DNA from: Flavobacteriales bacterium
GTDB lineage: Bacteria; Bacteroidota; Bacteroidia; Flavobacteriales; Crocinitomicaceae
Direction: 5' to 3'
Assembly (NCBI GenBank): GCA_947375085.1
Contig: CANCEQ010000053.1
Span: forward strand, 1-16,063
DNA: 16,063 bases
Made by a program: the position numbers and the translations under genes. Positions 1 to 8,098 of the stretch are shown one piece after another (positions within the stretch are counted from its first letter, which is position 1; each line of letters starts with the position of its first letter). Below the pieces are notes generated by a model, which made no database searches, was not told the origin of the DNA, and worked only from the letters and a program-made list of their open reading frames with translations.

Positions 1-1173
1 TTAGCTTTTGGTTTGCCATTGTTGGCTTCTATTGACAGAACTGATTCATCGACCCAAGTTTTGGTTTTAGTTCCTACAAGAGAATTAGGTCAACAAGTAA
101 GTTCGGTGATTGAAACTTTTTCAACGAATCAAATATCTGTTGTAGTAGCATATGGGGGAGTTCCGATCAAGCCCCAAATCAAGCAAATTTCTGAAGGGGC
201 ACAAGTTTTAGTAGCAACTCCTGGAAGGTTACTGGATTTAGTTGATAAAGAAGCTGTTGATTTATCTAAAATTAAGATTTTAGTTTTGGATGAGGCAGAT
301 GAAATGTTAACTGCTTTAAAAGATGATTTTTTAGAAATACATAAAATCCTTCCAAAAAATAAACGAACATGGTTGTTTACAGCTACACTTTCAAGTGAAG
401 TAAAAAACATCGTTCATAATTACATGTCAAAAAATTGTGTTGAAGTTTCTGTTGATATGGAAATTTCAGGTAATGAGGCAATTGAACATCGATATGTAGT
501 AGTTGATCCAATTCAGAAGTTAGATGTTTTGACACATTTCTTAAATGAACGTGAAGGTCAACAAGGGATTATTTTTTGTAGAACGAAAGCAGCGGTAAAT
601 AAATTAGCTAAAAATTTAGCTATTAGTAAATTTTCTTCAGGAGCTTTGCATGGAAGTTTATCTCAACCTATTAGAGATAGAATAATGGACCAATTTAGAG
701 AAGGTCACGTTTCTATTTTAGTAGCGACTGATTTGGCTGCCAGAGGAATTGATGTGAAAAATATTCAATACGTTGTGAATTATCATTTACCAGAAACTTA
801 TGAAACATATGTTCATAGAAGTGGTAGGACGGCTAGAGCAGGAGCTAAAGGTTTTGCTTTAACTGTAATTCAACAAGAAGAATTAAAAGAATTAGCTGAG
901 TTTGGATTAGAATTAGGAATCAACTTTGATGAATTATCAAAACCAAGTCAGGAAAGTGTTGAGGAGAATAATACCTATTTGTGGGCAAAACGAATTTTTA
1001 AAACGAAAATAAATCACGAACTAAGTCCTGAATTCAAGGAAAAAATTAAATCTGTTTTCCAACATCTATCTAAAGATGAATTAATTGATAAATTGTTATC
1101 TAATCAGCTATTGCAATCTAAACCTGAAGTAGCTCCAAATACAACCGTTGTTAAGAAAAAGAAAAGAAGATAA
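1..1173 (+). CDS. DEAD-box ATP-dependent RNA helicase, 5' end missing
   Basis: ATP-dependent RNA helicase of the DeaD/RhlE superfamily 2 type, cytoplasmic, expected to remodel RNA or ribosomal assembly intermediates. The reading frame is open from base 1 (L-A-F-G-L-P-L-L), so the start codon, Q motif and Walker A (motif I) lie outside the window; a TTG at 13 is not a real start. Visible motifs in order: PTREL (Ia), GG, TPGR (Ib), DEAD (nt 289-300), TAT in place of the usual SAT (motif III), IIFCRTK (IV), VATDLAARGID (V) and HRSGRTARAG (VI). After the second RecA domain there is only a short tail of about 100 residues ending in a basic KKKKRR patch, and I see no DbpA-type RNA-binding domain. 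The stop codon overlaps the next ATG by one base (TAATG), so it is probably co-transcribed and translationally coupled to the YwbE gene. Confidence 0.95.
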   Translation, partial: LAFGLPLLASIDRTDSSTQVLVLVPTRELGQQVSSVIETFSTNQISVVVAYGGVPIKPQIKQISEGAQVLVATPGRLLDLVDKEAVDLSKIKILVLDEADEMLTALKDDFLEIHKILPKNKRTWLFTATLSSEVKNIVHNYMSKNCVEVSVDMEISGNEAIEHRYVVVDPIQKLDVLTHFLNEREGQQGIIFCRTKAAVNKLAKNLAISKFSSGALHGSLSQPIRDRIMDQFREGHVSILVATDLAARGIDVKNIQYVVNYHLPETYETYVHRSGRTARAGAKGFALTVIQQEELKELAEFGLELGINFDELSKPSQESVEENNTYLWAKRIFKTKINHELSPEFKEKIKSVFQHLSKDELIDKLLSNQLLQSKPEVAPNTTVVKKKKRR

Positions 1174-1376
1174 TGCAAGACGGAAAATCAAGAAAAAACA
1201 TTTCTATTGGTCTTGAGGTAAATATTGTACTTAAAGAAGATCAACGAACAGGTGAGTTAACAAATGGATTTGTAAAGAAGATTTTGACTAATTCTCAATT
1301 TCATCCGCATGGAATAAAAGTAATGTTGGAAACAGGTGAAGTTGGACGTGTTAAAGAAATAATAGTTGAAGACTAA
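1173..1376 (+). CDS. ywbE: YwbE family small protein
   Basis: A 67-residue basic protein that matches the YwbE (DUF2196) family over its full usual length. Recognisable features are the G-L-E-V-x-I-V-L-K start of the core, D-Q-R-T-G-x-L-T, HPHGIKV and the closing GEVGRVKEI. The pattern of short beta strands with a G-x-V-G-R-V turn resembles small SH3/KOW-like barrels, which is my inference. The molecular function of the family is not established as far as I know. It begins on the last base of the helicase stop codon, which suggests the two are made together and that the protein may act on RNA or ribosomes. No Shine-Dalgarno sequence is evident, as is usual in Bacteroidetes. Confidence 0.85.
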   Translation: MQDGKSRKNISIGLEVNIVLKEDQRTGELTNGFVKKILTNSQFHPHGIKVMLETGEVGRVKEIIVED

Positions 1377-1441
1377 TTTGTTAGAAAAGCAACTTTTTAT
1401 TACATTAGTGCGTCTGAAGTATAATTGCTATAAACTATGAA

Positions 1442-4400
1442 ATGTTAACTATGAAGAACTACGTCTTTATTTCTATTTTATTTGCCCTTTTTTCTACTTA
1501 TTTCAATTCTACTTTTTCTCAATGTACTGGGAGCGAACCTGCTTTGTTTTTAGGGAATGACACAGTTTTATGTCCAGGATCTTCTTTAATTCTAACTGCA
1601 CCGAATGGATATGGTTATTATAATTGGTCGAATAATACACATGGAAAAACAATAACAGTTACCACTTCTGGAAAAGATTCAGTTGAAGTAGGAACAGTTT
1701 TATCAACGAATTTAGTTGTAAATGGTGATTTTGAATCAGGGAATACAGGATTTACTAGTAGTTATTCTTTAGGAAGTGGTTTAGGTATTTGGGGTGGAAT
1801 TGCTTATGGACCTCTTATTGCTGCCGGAAGTTATATGGTAACAGATAGTATAGATAAAGCACATACTGGTTTTGTTTATTTTAAAGATCATACAGCAACA
1901 CCAGGAATAAAAATGATGGTGGTAAATGGTTCAGGAACTCCAAACTCTATGATTTGGTCACAAACAATAACTGTTACACCTAATTCCGATTATATGTTTG
2001 GTGCTTGGGTAGCTACTGCGGTGAATGATGCTACAAATTATGCAAGACTTCAATTTTTTATTAATGGTGTTCAAATTGGACCAGTTTTCAATGCAAATGT
2101 GAAGCAAGCTATTTGGGATCAGTTTACAAATGCTTGGAATTCAGGATCTAGCACTTCTGCTGTAATTAGTATTTACAATCAAAACACGATTAATACGGGA
2201 AATGATTTTGCGATCGATGATATAACATTTAAACCAGTTTGTAGAAAGAAGGATGTTATCAAAGTTATTTTTTCATTACCTAATCATACAACTACAATTC
2301 TGCCAGTTTCTACATGTAATGGGGTAAATGATGGTCAAATCACTATTAATTCAACTATTGCTGGTTCAGCTAATCAGTATAGTTTTGACAACGGTGTAAC
2401 TTGGCAGGCTTCAAATGTAAAATCGGGTTTGGGGGTAGGTAGTTATACTGTTAAATCAAAAAGTCCTGGAGGATGTATCTTTTCGTCAACAGTAAGTATT
2501 ACTGCAGTTCCAACTATTCCTTCACAAACTACTTCTTTTATTTCATCAGCTACTTGTTCAGGGGCTGGTGATGGAGAAATTACGATTACCTGCGCTACAG
2601 CAGTTCAATATAGTTTTGATAATGGTCAATCTTGGCAGGTTCAAAATATTAAGTCTAACTTAAGTGCGGGTAGTTATACTGTTGTATCTAAAAATGCAGT
2701 AGGATGCATAGTTTCTTCCACAGTAAATTTAACGAGTAGTTTAACACCTCCAACGCAAACAGTTTCAATCACGCCGAGCTCAACTTGTATTGGTTCGCCA
2801 GATGGTTCTATATCAATTACTTCAGCTACAGCTCAGGATTATAGTTTCGATGGCGGTGTTACTTGGGTTTTATCAAATTCTCAATCGGGACTAGGTGTAG
2901 GAACTTATAAAGTGATGTCTAGAAATGCTTCTGGATGTACTGTTTCAGATGATATTGTGTTGACAAGTTTAATTTCAGCTCCTGTCCAAACTGTTACAAC
3001 GTCTCCAAATACTTCTTGTACTTTAGTTTCGAATGGTTCAATTACAATCACTTCAGCAACTGCAACTGATTATAGTTTTGATGGAGGGAGTAATTGGCAA
3101 ACTTCAAATGTTAAAACAGGATTAGTAGATGGGACTTATGTCGTTCAGTCAAGAAATCTATCTGGTTGTATCACTTCAGAATCTACAAATGTATTAAGTT
3201 CAGTAGTTCAGTTAACCTTATCTTCTGTAATTGTTGAACCTAATTTATGTGCTTTAATTCCAGATGGACAAATAACACTTTCAAGTTTAAATGCGAATGA
3301 TTATAGTTTTGATGGTGGAATTACTTGGCAGATTTCAAATGTTAAAACAGGTTTGACTGCTGGAACTTATAATGTAATGTCTAGAAATAATTCAGGTTGT
3401 ACAGCTTCTGAATCTACTATTTTGACAGGATCTTCTACAAATATTAGTCTATCTGTTTCAAATGATTTAATAGTTTGTCACAATGAAACTGTTAACTTCA
3501 ATGTTTTGGCAACTGGTGGAACAACTTATACATATGTATGGGATGATTTTAGCACTTTAGGGTCTACACAGTCTTTTATTCCAACTCAGACGCCATCTCA
3601 AACAAAGTCATACGGTGTAAAAGCAGTCAATATTGATGGTTGTGAATCTGTTAAAAAGTTTATAAAAGTAACTGTTCTAGAACCACTTTCTGCAACAGTT
3701 TCTAATGATGTATCGATTTGTTCAAATCAAACAGCAACTTTGAGTGTGCAAAATATTACTGGCGGTATTGCACCATATACTGTAGTTTGGTCAAAAAATT
3801 ATATACCACTTTCATCTGGTATTTCAACTTTAAATTCAAACTATACAACGAATGTTACTGGGGATTATCTAGTAGTTGTTTCGGATAATTGTCCTTCTCC
3901 TGAAACTGTAAATTTTACAATTAAAGTAGCATCATCAACTGGAGTAAAACCAACCTTTACAGTAGATTATCCAGAGCAATGTTCTCCTGCAAAATTTAAC
4001 TTGATCAATACAATGGATCCCTCAAAAATTCAAAGTTCAATTTGGAGATTTTCAGATGGTGGGATTTTTGTCAACCAAAACCAAATAACGTATGCAACAG
4101 ATCGTATTGGTACGTATGGTTTCAGACTAGTAGTAACAACAATTGATGGATGTAAAGATTCGCTAATAGTCAGTGATAGTTTGAAAGTTTCTAAAAAGCC
4201 AATTGCTAATTTTACTTTTTCAAAATCTGCTGATGATGGTTTTTTTTCTGAATATCAATTAGATAATAGTTCATTAGGAGCGGTTGATTATCAGTGGGAT
4301 ATGTCGGGTGTTTATACTGGAAATAGTACTTTTGAAAATCCATCTTTTTTATTTAATGATTCATTAAAAGGAGATGTGTTAGTTAAATTAACGGCAAAAG

Positions 4401-4735
4401 CTGGTGGAAATTGTTTGGATAGCATTGTTCAAATTATTCAAATGAAGCCAGCCTTATTAATTTATTCACCAAATTCATTTTCTCCGAATGGTGATGGCGT
4501 AAATGATGTTTGGAAATATTCAATGGCCGGTTATTCAATGAAAGATTTTGAAATAGCTATTTATAATAGATGGGGAGAAATGGTTTGGAAATCATATGAT
4601 TCCACTGAGAGTTGGAATGGAATATATAAGTCACTCAAATTACCTGTAGGAACCTATTCTTGGACAATGATTTTGAAAGACGAGGTAAATGATCAAAAAT
4701 ATTTTGAGAAAGGTGTGGTTAATATAATTCGTTAA
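1442..4735 (+). CDS. T9SS-secreted surface protein with SprB-like repeats and type B sorting domain
   Basis: A large cell-surface or secreted protein exported by Sec and then the type IX secretion system. ATG at 1442 gives 1097 aa; the ATG at 1451 (MKNYVFISI...) places the signal peptide directly at the N-terminus and is equally likely. The signal peptide ends near residue 27 (T-F-S-Q). Then come an Ig/PKD-like segment (about 36-85), a jelly-roll-like module opening with L-V-V-N-G-D-F-E-S-G (about 90-265), five tandem SprB-like repeats (about 279-665), two Ig-like segments (about 668-840) and two PKD-like segments (about 845-1000). The C-terminus (about 1005-1097) is a gliding-motility/CHU_C type B sorting domain, with S-P-N-G-D-G-V-N-D, I-Y-N-R-W-G, W-N-G and L-P-V-G-T-Y. 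The repeats have paired cysteines that may form disulphides. An adhesin role is inferred from architecture; no catalytic domain is apparent. Confidence 0.93.
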   Translation: MLTMKNYVFISILFALFSTYFNSTFSQCTGSEPALFLGNDTVLCPGSSLILTAPNGYGYYNWSNNTHGKTITVTTSGKDSVEVGTVLSTNLVVNGDFESGNTGFTSSYSLGSGLGIWGGIAYGPLIAAGSYMVTDSIDKAHTGFVYFKDHTATPGIKMMVVNGSGTPNSMIWSQTITVTPNSDYMFGAWVATAVNDATNYARLQFFINGVQIGPVFNANVKQAIWDQFTNAWNSGSSTSAVISIYNQNTINTGNDFAIDDITFKPVCRKKDVIKVIFSLPNHTTTILPVSTCNGVNDGQITINSTIAGSANQYSFDNGVTWQASNVKSGLGVGSYTVKSKSPGGCIFSSTVSITAVPTIPSQTTSFISSATCSGAGDGEITITCATAVQYSFDNGQSWQVQNIKSNLSAGSYTVVSKNAVGCIVSSTVNLTSSLTPPTQTVSITPSSTCIGSPDGSISITSATAQDYSFDGGVTWVLSNSQSGLGVGTYKVMSRNASGCTVSDDIVLTSLISAPVQTVTTSPNTSCTLVSNGSITITSATATDYSFDGGSNWQTSNVKTGLVDGTYVVQSRNLSGCITSESTNVLSSVVQLTLSSVIVEPNLCALIPDGQITLSSLNANDYSFDGGITWQISNVKTGLTAGTYNVMSRNNSGCTASESTILTGSSTNISLSVSNDLIVCHNETVNFNVLATGGTTYTYVWDDFSTLGSTQSFIPTQTPSQTKSYGVKAVNIDGCESVKKFIKVTVLEPLSATVSNDVSICSNQTATLSVQNITGGIAPYTVVWSKNYIPLSSGISTLNSNYTTNVTGDYLVVVSDNCPSPETVNFTIKVASSTGVKPTFTVDYPEQCSPAKFNLINTMDPSKIQSSIWRFSDGGIFVNQNQITYATDRIGTYGFRLVVTTIDGCKDSLIVSDSLKVSKKPIANFTFSKSADDGFFSEYQLDNSSLGAVDYQWDMSGVYTGNSTFENPSFLFNDSLKGDVLVKLTAKAGGNCLDSIVQIIQMKPALLIYSPNSFSPNGDGVNDVWKYSMAGYSMKDFEIAIYNRWGEMVWKSYDSTESWNGIYKSLKLPVGTYSWTMILKDEVNDQKYFEKGVVNIIR
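2276..3436 (+). repeat. Five tandem repeats, 231-bp period, inside the T9SS surface protein gene
   Basis: The Y-S-F-D-N/G-G motif codons begin at 2378, 2609, 2840, 3071 and 3302, exactly 231 bp (77 residues) apart each time. Each unit has a Cys followed by D-G-x-I-T-I, then Y-S-F-D-x-G-x-x-W, a G-L-x-x-G-x-Y-x-V block and a closing G-C. The first unit has three extra residues between its first Cys and Y-S-F-D (21 instead of 18). Units 4 and 5 share an identical 18-nt stretch (TTCAAATGTTAAAACAGG), while other units are diverged, so duplication is mostly old. The units resemble SprB repeats of flavobacterial surface adhesins. Confidence 0.9.
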
Positions 4736-4799
4736 CATCATTCAACTTTAATTCTTTGGAAAGATATATAAATCGTAACGTAATGTAAAAAAGAACGTT

Positions 4800-4807
4800 T
4801 ACATTTG
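4800..4807 (+). promoter_or_regulatory. Putative Bacteroidetes -7 element (TACATTTG)
   Basis: Matches TAnnTTTG exactly, 16 nt before the ATG at 4824, predicting a very short leader. No convincing -33 TTTG lies at the expected distance. Confidence 0.45.
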
Positions 4808-4823
4808 TAGACACTTTTTTGAC

Positions 4824-5336
4824 ATGAAGAAATTATCATTTTTTTTATTTTTAATCCTATTGAGTTGTTCTTCAAATGAAGAGCCTGTGGAAGAAATTGA
4901 TTGGTCGAAAGAAAAATCAATGGAATTAAACAAAACGATTGCTGAGGAAGAGAAAATTGCCATTAAATTATTTTTAGCACAACATAGCGATTGGAAATTA
5001 ACATCTACAGGTACTGGTTTACAATATTATATTTATGAATCTAAAAATGGTCAACCTATAAAAGTTGGTTCTATAATAGATGTGAAATATAAGGTCACTC
5101 AATTAGACGGGAAGGTTTGTTATGAAACGGGTGAAGATGAGGTGCTAGAAGTTGAAGTTGATCATAGTCAAGTTGAAACAGGTCTTCAAGAGGGGTTAAA
5201 AAAGATGAAAGTAGGAGATAAAGCTAAAATGATTATTCCTAGTCATTTAGCTCATGGGATTACAGGTGATTTAAATAAAATACCACCATTAACTCCTTTG
5301 GTAATAGACGTTCAAGTAACTGAATTATTAAAGTAG
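4824..5336 (+). CDS. FKBP-type peptidyl-prolyl isomerase lipoprotein (GldI-like)
   Basis: A 170-aa envelope lipoprotein with one FKBP domain, expected to catalyse proline cis-trans isomerisation or act as a chaperone in the periplasm. The start gives a short signal peptide (MKKLSFFLFLILL) ending in a lipobox, L-L-S-C, with Cys15 as the predicted lipidation site. Acidic spacer residues follow, then the FKBP fold from about residue 60: G-T-G-L-Q-Y, V-G-S-I-I-D-V-K-Y, G-L-Q-E-G-L-K-K-M-K-V-G-D-K-A and I-P-S-H-L-A-H-G. The canonical F-D active-site pair is replaced around V-C-Y-E-T-G, and L-A-Y-G by L-A-H-G, as I recall for GldI-like proteins, so isomerase activity may be weak. It sits between a T9SS cargo gene and a second FKBP lipoprotein gene, consistent with folding of exported proteins. 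GldI itself is possible, but I do not assign the symbol. Confidence 0.87.
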   Translation: MKKLSFFLFLILLSCSSNEEPVEEIDWSKEKSMELNKTIAEEEKIAIKLFLAQHSDWKLTSTGTGLQYYIYESKNGQPIKVGSIIDVKYKVTQLDGKVCYETGEDEVLEVEVDHSQVETGLQEGLKKMKVGDKAKMIIPSHLAHGITGDLNKIPPLTPLVIDVQVTELLK

Positions 5337-5354
5337 AGATAGTTAAAAAACAAG

Positions 5355-5386
5355 TTATTTAAAATCTCTTTTTTGATTTTAAATAA
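5355..5386. terminator. Perfect 12-bp inverted repeat between the two FKBP genes
   Basis: TTATTTAAAATC (5355-5366) pairs with GATTTTAAATAA (5375-5386) across an 8-nt loop, T-C-T-T-T-T-T-T. The stem is AT-rich and no clear U-run follows on the plus strand, so it could be an attenuator, an mRNA-stability hairpin or a weak terminator. Confidence 0.45.
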
Positions 5387-5405
5387 TTCAAAATAATATA
5401 CATAA

Positions 5406-6287
5406 ATGAATAAAATAGTTCTTTTAGCAGGGTTTTATTGCACATTGATTGCATGTACAACCGAGGGGGTGAAGAAAAGTAAAATCAAAGAAGATGTTGT
5501 TGTTAAGAATGAGGTTAAAAAATCAGTTGGAAATAAAAAGACTGCATTAAATTCAGATGATATTGATGTAAAAGATACAAAATCCTTTGATAATGGAATT
5601 GTTATTTCTTGGTTAAAACACGGGGAAGGAGAGAAGGTTTCTAAAGGAGATGTAATTTTGATTGATTACAAAGTAACCTTAAAAGATGGATCTATTGTAG
5701 ACGGAAATCACCTATGGAAAAAAGAAACATTTCCTTTTGTAGTAGGTTATCAAATGCAAACCAAAGGTTGGGATTTTGCTATTAAGAATATGAAAGTCGG
5801 CGATTTTGCAAGAGTTTTGATTCCTGCAGATTTAGCTAGAGGTGAAAAAGGAATTAAAAAAGAGGGTGAAAAAGGATGGTTTGTTCCACCTAATTCAATC
5901 AATTATTTAACGATTCATATTGTGAAAAAACAAAAACCAACTAGAGTTGTTGATGGAACTAAGGTTTGGTTATTTGAAGAAAATAAAGCACAGAAAAATA
6001 CATTCAATGAAAATAATGGGATTGTTTTTCATAGTATGATTAGCAGTGAAACGAATCCAATGTATTATAATTCATATAGAACAAATTCGCCTTATACACT
6101 TTATATGACAGACAAAGGAATTATCCCTGGCTTGAAAAAAGCGTTAATAAATGCTAAAAAAGGAGATAGAATGTTAGTAGTTGTTCCTTCCTCAGAAGCT
6201 TATGGTGCAAAGGGTTCAGAGGGATTTGTTAAACCAAATGAAGACTTAATGTACAACATCTTAGTGATGGATGTAGTGGATAAATAA
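5406..6287 (+). CDS. Lipoprotein with two tandem FKBP-type domains
   Basis: A 293-aa predicted lipoprotein. The signal peptide (MNKIVLLAGFYCTLIAC) ends in a lipobox with Cys17, followed by a Lys-rich linker to about residue 55. The first FKBP-like domain spans about 60-177 (G-D-V-I-L-I-D-Y-K-V, K-G-W-D-F-A-I-K-N-M-K-V-G-D, I-P-A-D-L-A-R-G). The second spans about 180-293 (G-I-V-F-H-S-M, I-I-P-G-L-K-K-A-L, K-K-G-D-R-M-L-V-V-V-P, S-E-A-Y-G). Neither keeps the canonical F-D pair; the second keeps A-Y-G and I-P-G, the first has L-A-R-G and K-G-W. Folding or chaperone activity on envelope proteins is inferred from the family. It follows the single-domain FKBP gene by 69 bp on the same strand, so the pair may be a partly uncoupled operon with the AT-rich hairpin between them. 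Confidence 0.87.
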   Translation: MNKIVLLAGFYCTLIACTTEGVKKSKIKEDVVVKNEVKKSVGNKKTALNSDDIDVKDTKSFDNGIVISWLKHGEGEKVSKGDVILIDYKVTLKDGSIVDGNHLWKKETFPFVVGYQMQTKGWDFAIKNMKVGDFARVLIPADLARGEKGIKKEGEKGWFVPPNSINYLTIHIVKKQKPTRVVDGTKVWLFEENKAQKNTFNENNGIVFHSMISSETNPMYYNSYRTNSPYTLYMTDKGIIPGLKKALINAKKGDRMLVVVPSSEAYGAKGSEGFVKPNEDLMYNILVMDVVDK

Positions 6288-6298
6288 CCTTAAATACG

Positions 6299-6306
6299 TA
6301 TCTTTG
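6299..6306 (+). promoter_or_regulatory. Putative -7 promoter element (TATCTTTG) for the M23 peptidase gene
   Basis: Perfect TAnnTTTG just after the stop of the FKBP gene. Transcription would start near 6312, giving a leader of about 80 nt to the ATG at 6395. Confidence 0.5.
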
Positions 6307-6394
6307 AAACTCAAAAAATAAAGAGAAAACAATCTGTTTTAATTAATTGTTTAATAATGAATTGATTAAATGTTTTCTTAAAAGTAGAGCTTTT

Positions 6395-7354
6395 ATGATT
6401 AAATATATATCCATACTTTTCTTAATAGGGATTTCATTTTCTTATTATTCTCAAGTTGTTTTAGATACAATTGATACTCCTGGAGGTAAAGTTGTACTTT
6501 ATGCGAATAAAAAATGGGATTTTGTTAAAGAAGATCAATTTGATGGTATTTTAAATGATCATCTTTATAATATTATTTCTTCTAATCCTATGTTGAATTA
6601 TGTTCAAACTTGGGATAATGAAGTTTGTTATACTTCTGATCGAAGAAATGATTTAGGGAAATTAAAAGATACGATTTGGTTGTGTGTAAATGAAGATCAT
6701 GATGATGGATTTCATGTACCTTTTCACGGAAATGTAACTTCTCGTTACGGACCAAGAAAGGGAAGAAATCATAATGGGATTGATATTGCCTTAAACGTGG
6801 GGGATACGGTTAGAGCTGCTTGGTCTGGTAAAGTAAGATATGCTAAATTCAACGAAGGTGGTTTTGGTAATCTTGTGATTATTCGTCATTACAATGGTTT
6901 AGAATCTTTTTATGCGCATTTAAACGAACATTTATGTGTTCCGAATCAAGATGTTAAGGCAGGTGACCCAATCGGTTTGGGTGGGAATACAGGTCATTCT
7001 TTTGGTGCACATTTGCATTTTGAATTACGTTTCTACGATGCTCCTATGAATCCTGAAGAGGTAATTGATTTTGATAATTTAAAATTAAAGGATCAAAATC
7101 TAATGGTGCACAAAGATTTGTTTCGTCCCGGAGCAAAACCTTCTGATTTCTTAGAACAAGGTGAATCGACTAATGAATTACCTACAAGACCAATTGTTTT
7201 ACGCCCAATTCATAAATATTATAAAGTGAGAGCAGGAGATACGTTGTCTGAAATTGCAACGAAACAGAATACTACAATAGCGAAAATCTGTCAATTAAAT
7301 GGAATTAGACAAACGACATCTTTACAGATTGGAAGAAGTTTAAGGGTTAAATAG
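6395..7354 (+). CDS. Secreted M23 family metallopeptidase with C-terminal LysM
   Basis: A zinc endopeptidase of the LytM/M23 type, expected to cut or bind peptidoglycan cross-links in the periplasm. I chose ATG at 6395 over an upstream in-frame TTG (6347), because a signal peptide (MIKYISILFLIGISFSYYSQ) begins exactly there; the protein is then 319 aa. The catalytic domain covers about residues 105-230 of this form, with zinc ligands in N-H-N-G-I-D (His126, Asp130) and H-L-H-F-E (His206, His208), plus the usual S-R-Y-G-P-R-K-G-R and Y-A-H-L motifs. A complete set of M23 metal ligands suggests an active enzyme. A single LysM (about 275-319: Y-K-V-R-A-G-D-T-L-S-E-I-A) binds glycan. It probably has its own promoter at 6299 and ends before the bidirectional terminator at 7427. 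Confidence 0.93.
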   Translation: MIKYISILFLIGISFSYYSQVVLDTIDTPGGKVVLYANKKWDFVKEDQFDGILNDHLYNIISSNPMLNYVQTWDNEVCYTSDRRNDLGKLKDTIWLCVNEDHDDGFHVPFHGNVTSRYGPRKGRNHNGIDIALNVGDTVRAAWSGKVRYAKFNEGGFGNLVIIRHYNGLESFYAHLNEHLCVPNQDVKAGDPIGLGGNTGHSFGAHLHFELRFYDAPMNPEEVIDFDNLKLKDQNLMVHKDLFRPGAKPSDFLEQGESTNELPTRPIVLRPIHKYYKVRAGDTLSEIATKQNTTIAKICQLNGIRQTTSLQIGRSLRVK

Positions 7355-7426
7355 ATATCCTGATTTATCTTTTTTAGGTTATTTAAAATTCATCAATTGA
7401 TAGCTTAAAAAGAATAAAAGCATAAA

Positions 7427-7461
7427 AAAATAACCGTGAGAAATTTTCTCACGGTTATTTT
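7427..7461. terminator. Bidirectional rho-independent terminator between convergent genes
   Basis: A 14-bp perfect stem, AAAATAACCGTGAG (7427-7440) with CTCACGGTTATTTT (7448-7461), and a 7-nt loop (AAATTTT). The GC-rich core C-C-G-T-G-A-G is flanked by A-run and T-run on both sides, so it should work on both strands: for the M23 gene ending at 7354 (+) and the gene ending at 7492 (-). Confidence 0.9.
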
Positions 7462-7491
7462 AGTTTTATAATATAAAAATTATTGTTTTTA

Positions 7492-8013
7492 TTAAAATAA
7501 TTCTTGTAATTCCTTTTTCAAAAACTCAACAGCAATTTCGGTAGGAAGTGTTCCAACTTCTCCAACGATTTCAAATATTTTAGATGCTAAATCAGTTGAA
7601 GTAGCGACTGAACCCATTTGATTTCCAGCTAAATTGATGATTTTAATTGTCTCTTCTTTTGAATCTTTTACCATTTTCCAACCTTGTAAAGAAACAAAAA
7701 TTTGTTGTGCAACATTGTGATCATATTCTTCACGAATCGCTTTTAAAAGGTCTGCTTGAAACATTTTTGCTGATGATGCTGGATTATGTAAACGCATCAC
7801 CAAACTGTTTGGGTGAATTCTCTCTAAAAACAACACTGCTCTTTGATAAGATTCAACTCTACTAGGCAAAAAGAAATTCTGACGTTCTTTGCGTAACTCA
7901 ATTTGTAAGTGGCGAACTTCCTTTTCTCCTTGACGTTTCAAGAATAAACTAACTGTTAAAAAAACACCTCCAGCAGGTAGGATAATAAGGGCTAATTGTA
8001 ATAAGATTTCCAT
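7492..8013 (-). CDS. Conserved single-TM protein of unknown function
   Basis: A 173-aa protein with an N-terminal membrane helix (about residues 5-25, L-L-Q-L-A-L-I-I-L-P-A-G-G-V-F), followed by a charged, probably coiled-coil linker (R-Q-G-E-K-E-V-R-H-L-Q-I-E-L-R-K-E-R) and a cytoplasmic helical domain of about 120 residues. Notable pieces are L-P-S-R-V-E-S-Y-Q-R, E-R-I-H-P, M-F-Q-A-D-L-L-K-A-I-R-E-E-Y-D-H-N and Q-Q-I-F-V-S. It resembles an uncharacterised conserved family seen in Bacteroidetes; I know no function for it. Its own perfect -7 element lies 18 nt upstream of the ATG, and it converges on the M23 gene across the shared terminator. Confidence 0.85.
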   Translation of the reverse strand: MEILLQLALIILPAGGVFLTVSLFLKRQGEKEVRHLQIELRKERQNFFLPSRVESYQRAVLFLERIHPNSLVMRLHNPASSAKMFQADLLKAIREEYDHNVAQQIFVSLQGWKMVKDSKEETIKIINLAGNQMGSVATSTDLASKIFEIVGEVGTLPTEIAVEFLKKELQELF

Positions 8014-8030
8014 AATGATTCGATTTTTTA

Positions 8031-8038
8031 CAAAGATA
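8031..8038 (-). promoter_or_regulatory. Putative -7 promoter element (TATCTTTG) for the single-TM protein gene
   Basis: Perfect TAnnTTTG on the minus strand, 17 nt of spacer from the ATG at 8013, predicting a leader of roughly 12 nt. No clear -33 box. Confidence 0.6.
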
Positions 8039-8098
8039 CTATTTTAAACGATTTTTGTATAGGGAGTAGATTCAATCAATAATTTGATTTTACAAATT

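Noticed and set aside
129..410. Minus-strand 93-codon open frame
   Set aside because: Antisense shadow of the helicase core, including its DEAD motif region.
2276..3436. Regular repeats considered as a CRISPR-like array
   Set aside because: The 231-bp period is in frame within one long gene and encodes SprB-like protein repeats; there are no short identical repeats with unique spacers.
4776..4803. Imperfect inverted repeat GTAACGT...ACGTTTAC before the first FKBP gene
   Set aside because: Mismatched, AT-rich and overlapping the -7 element; too weak to call an operator or terminator.
4738..4920. Minus-strand 60-codon open frame
   Set aside because: Antisense to the FKBP lipoprotein start and its promoter region; no protein-like features.
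6347..6394. Upstream TTG start for the M23 peptidase
   Set aside because: It would put 16 extra residues ahead of a well-formed signal peptide that begins at ATG 6395.
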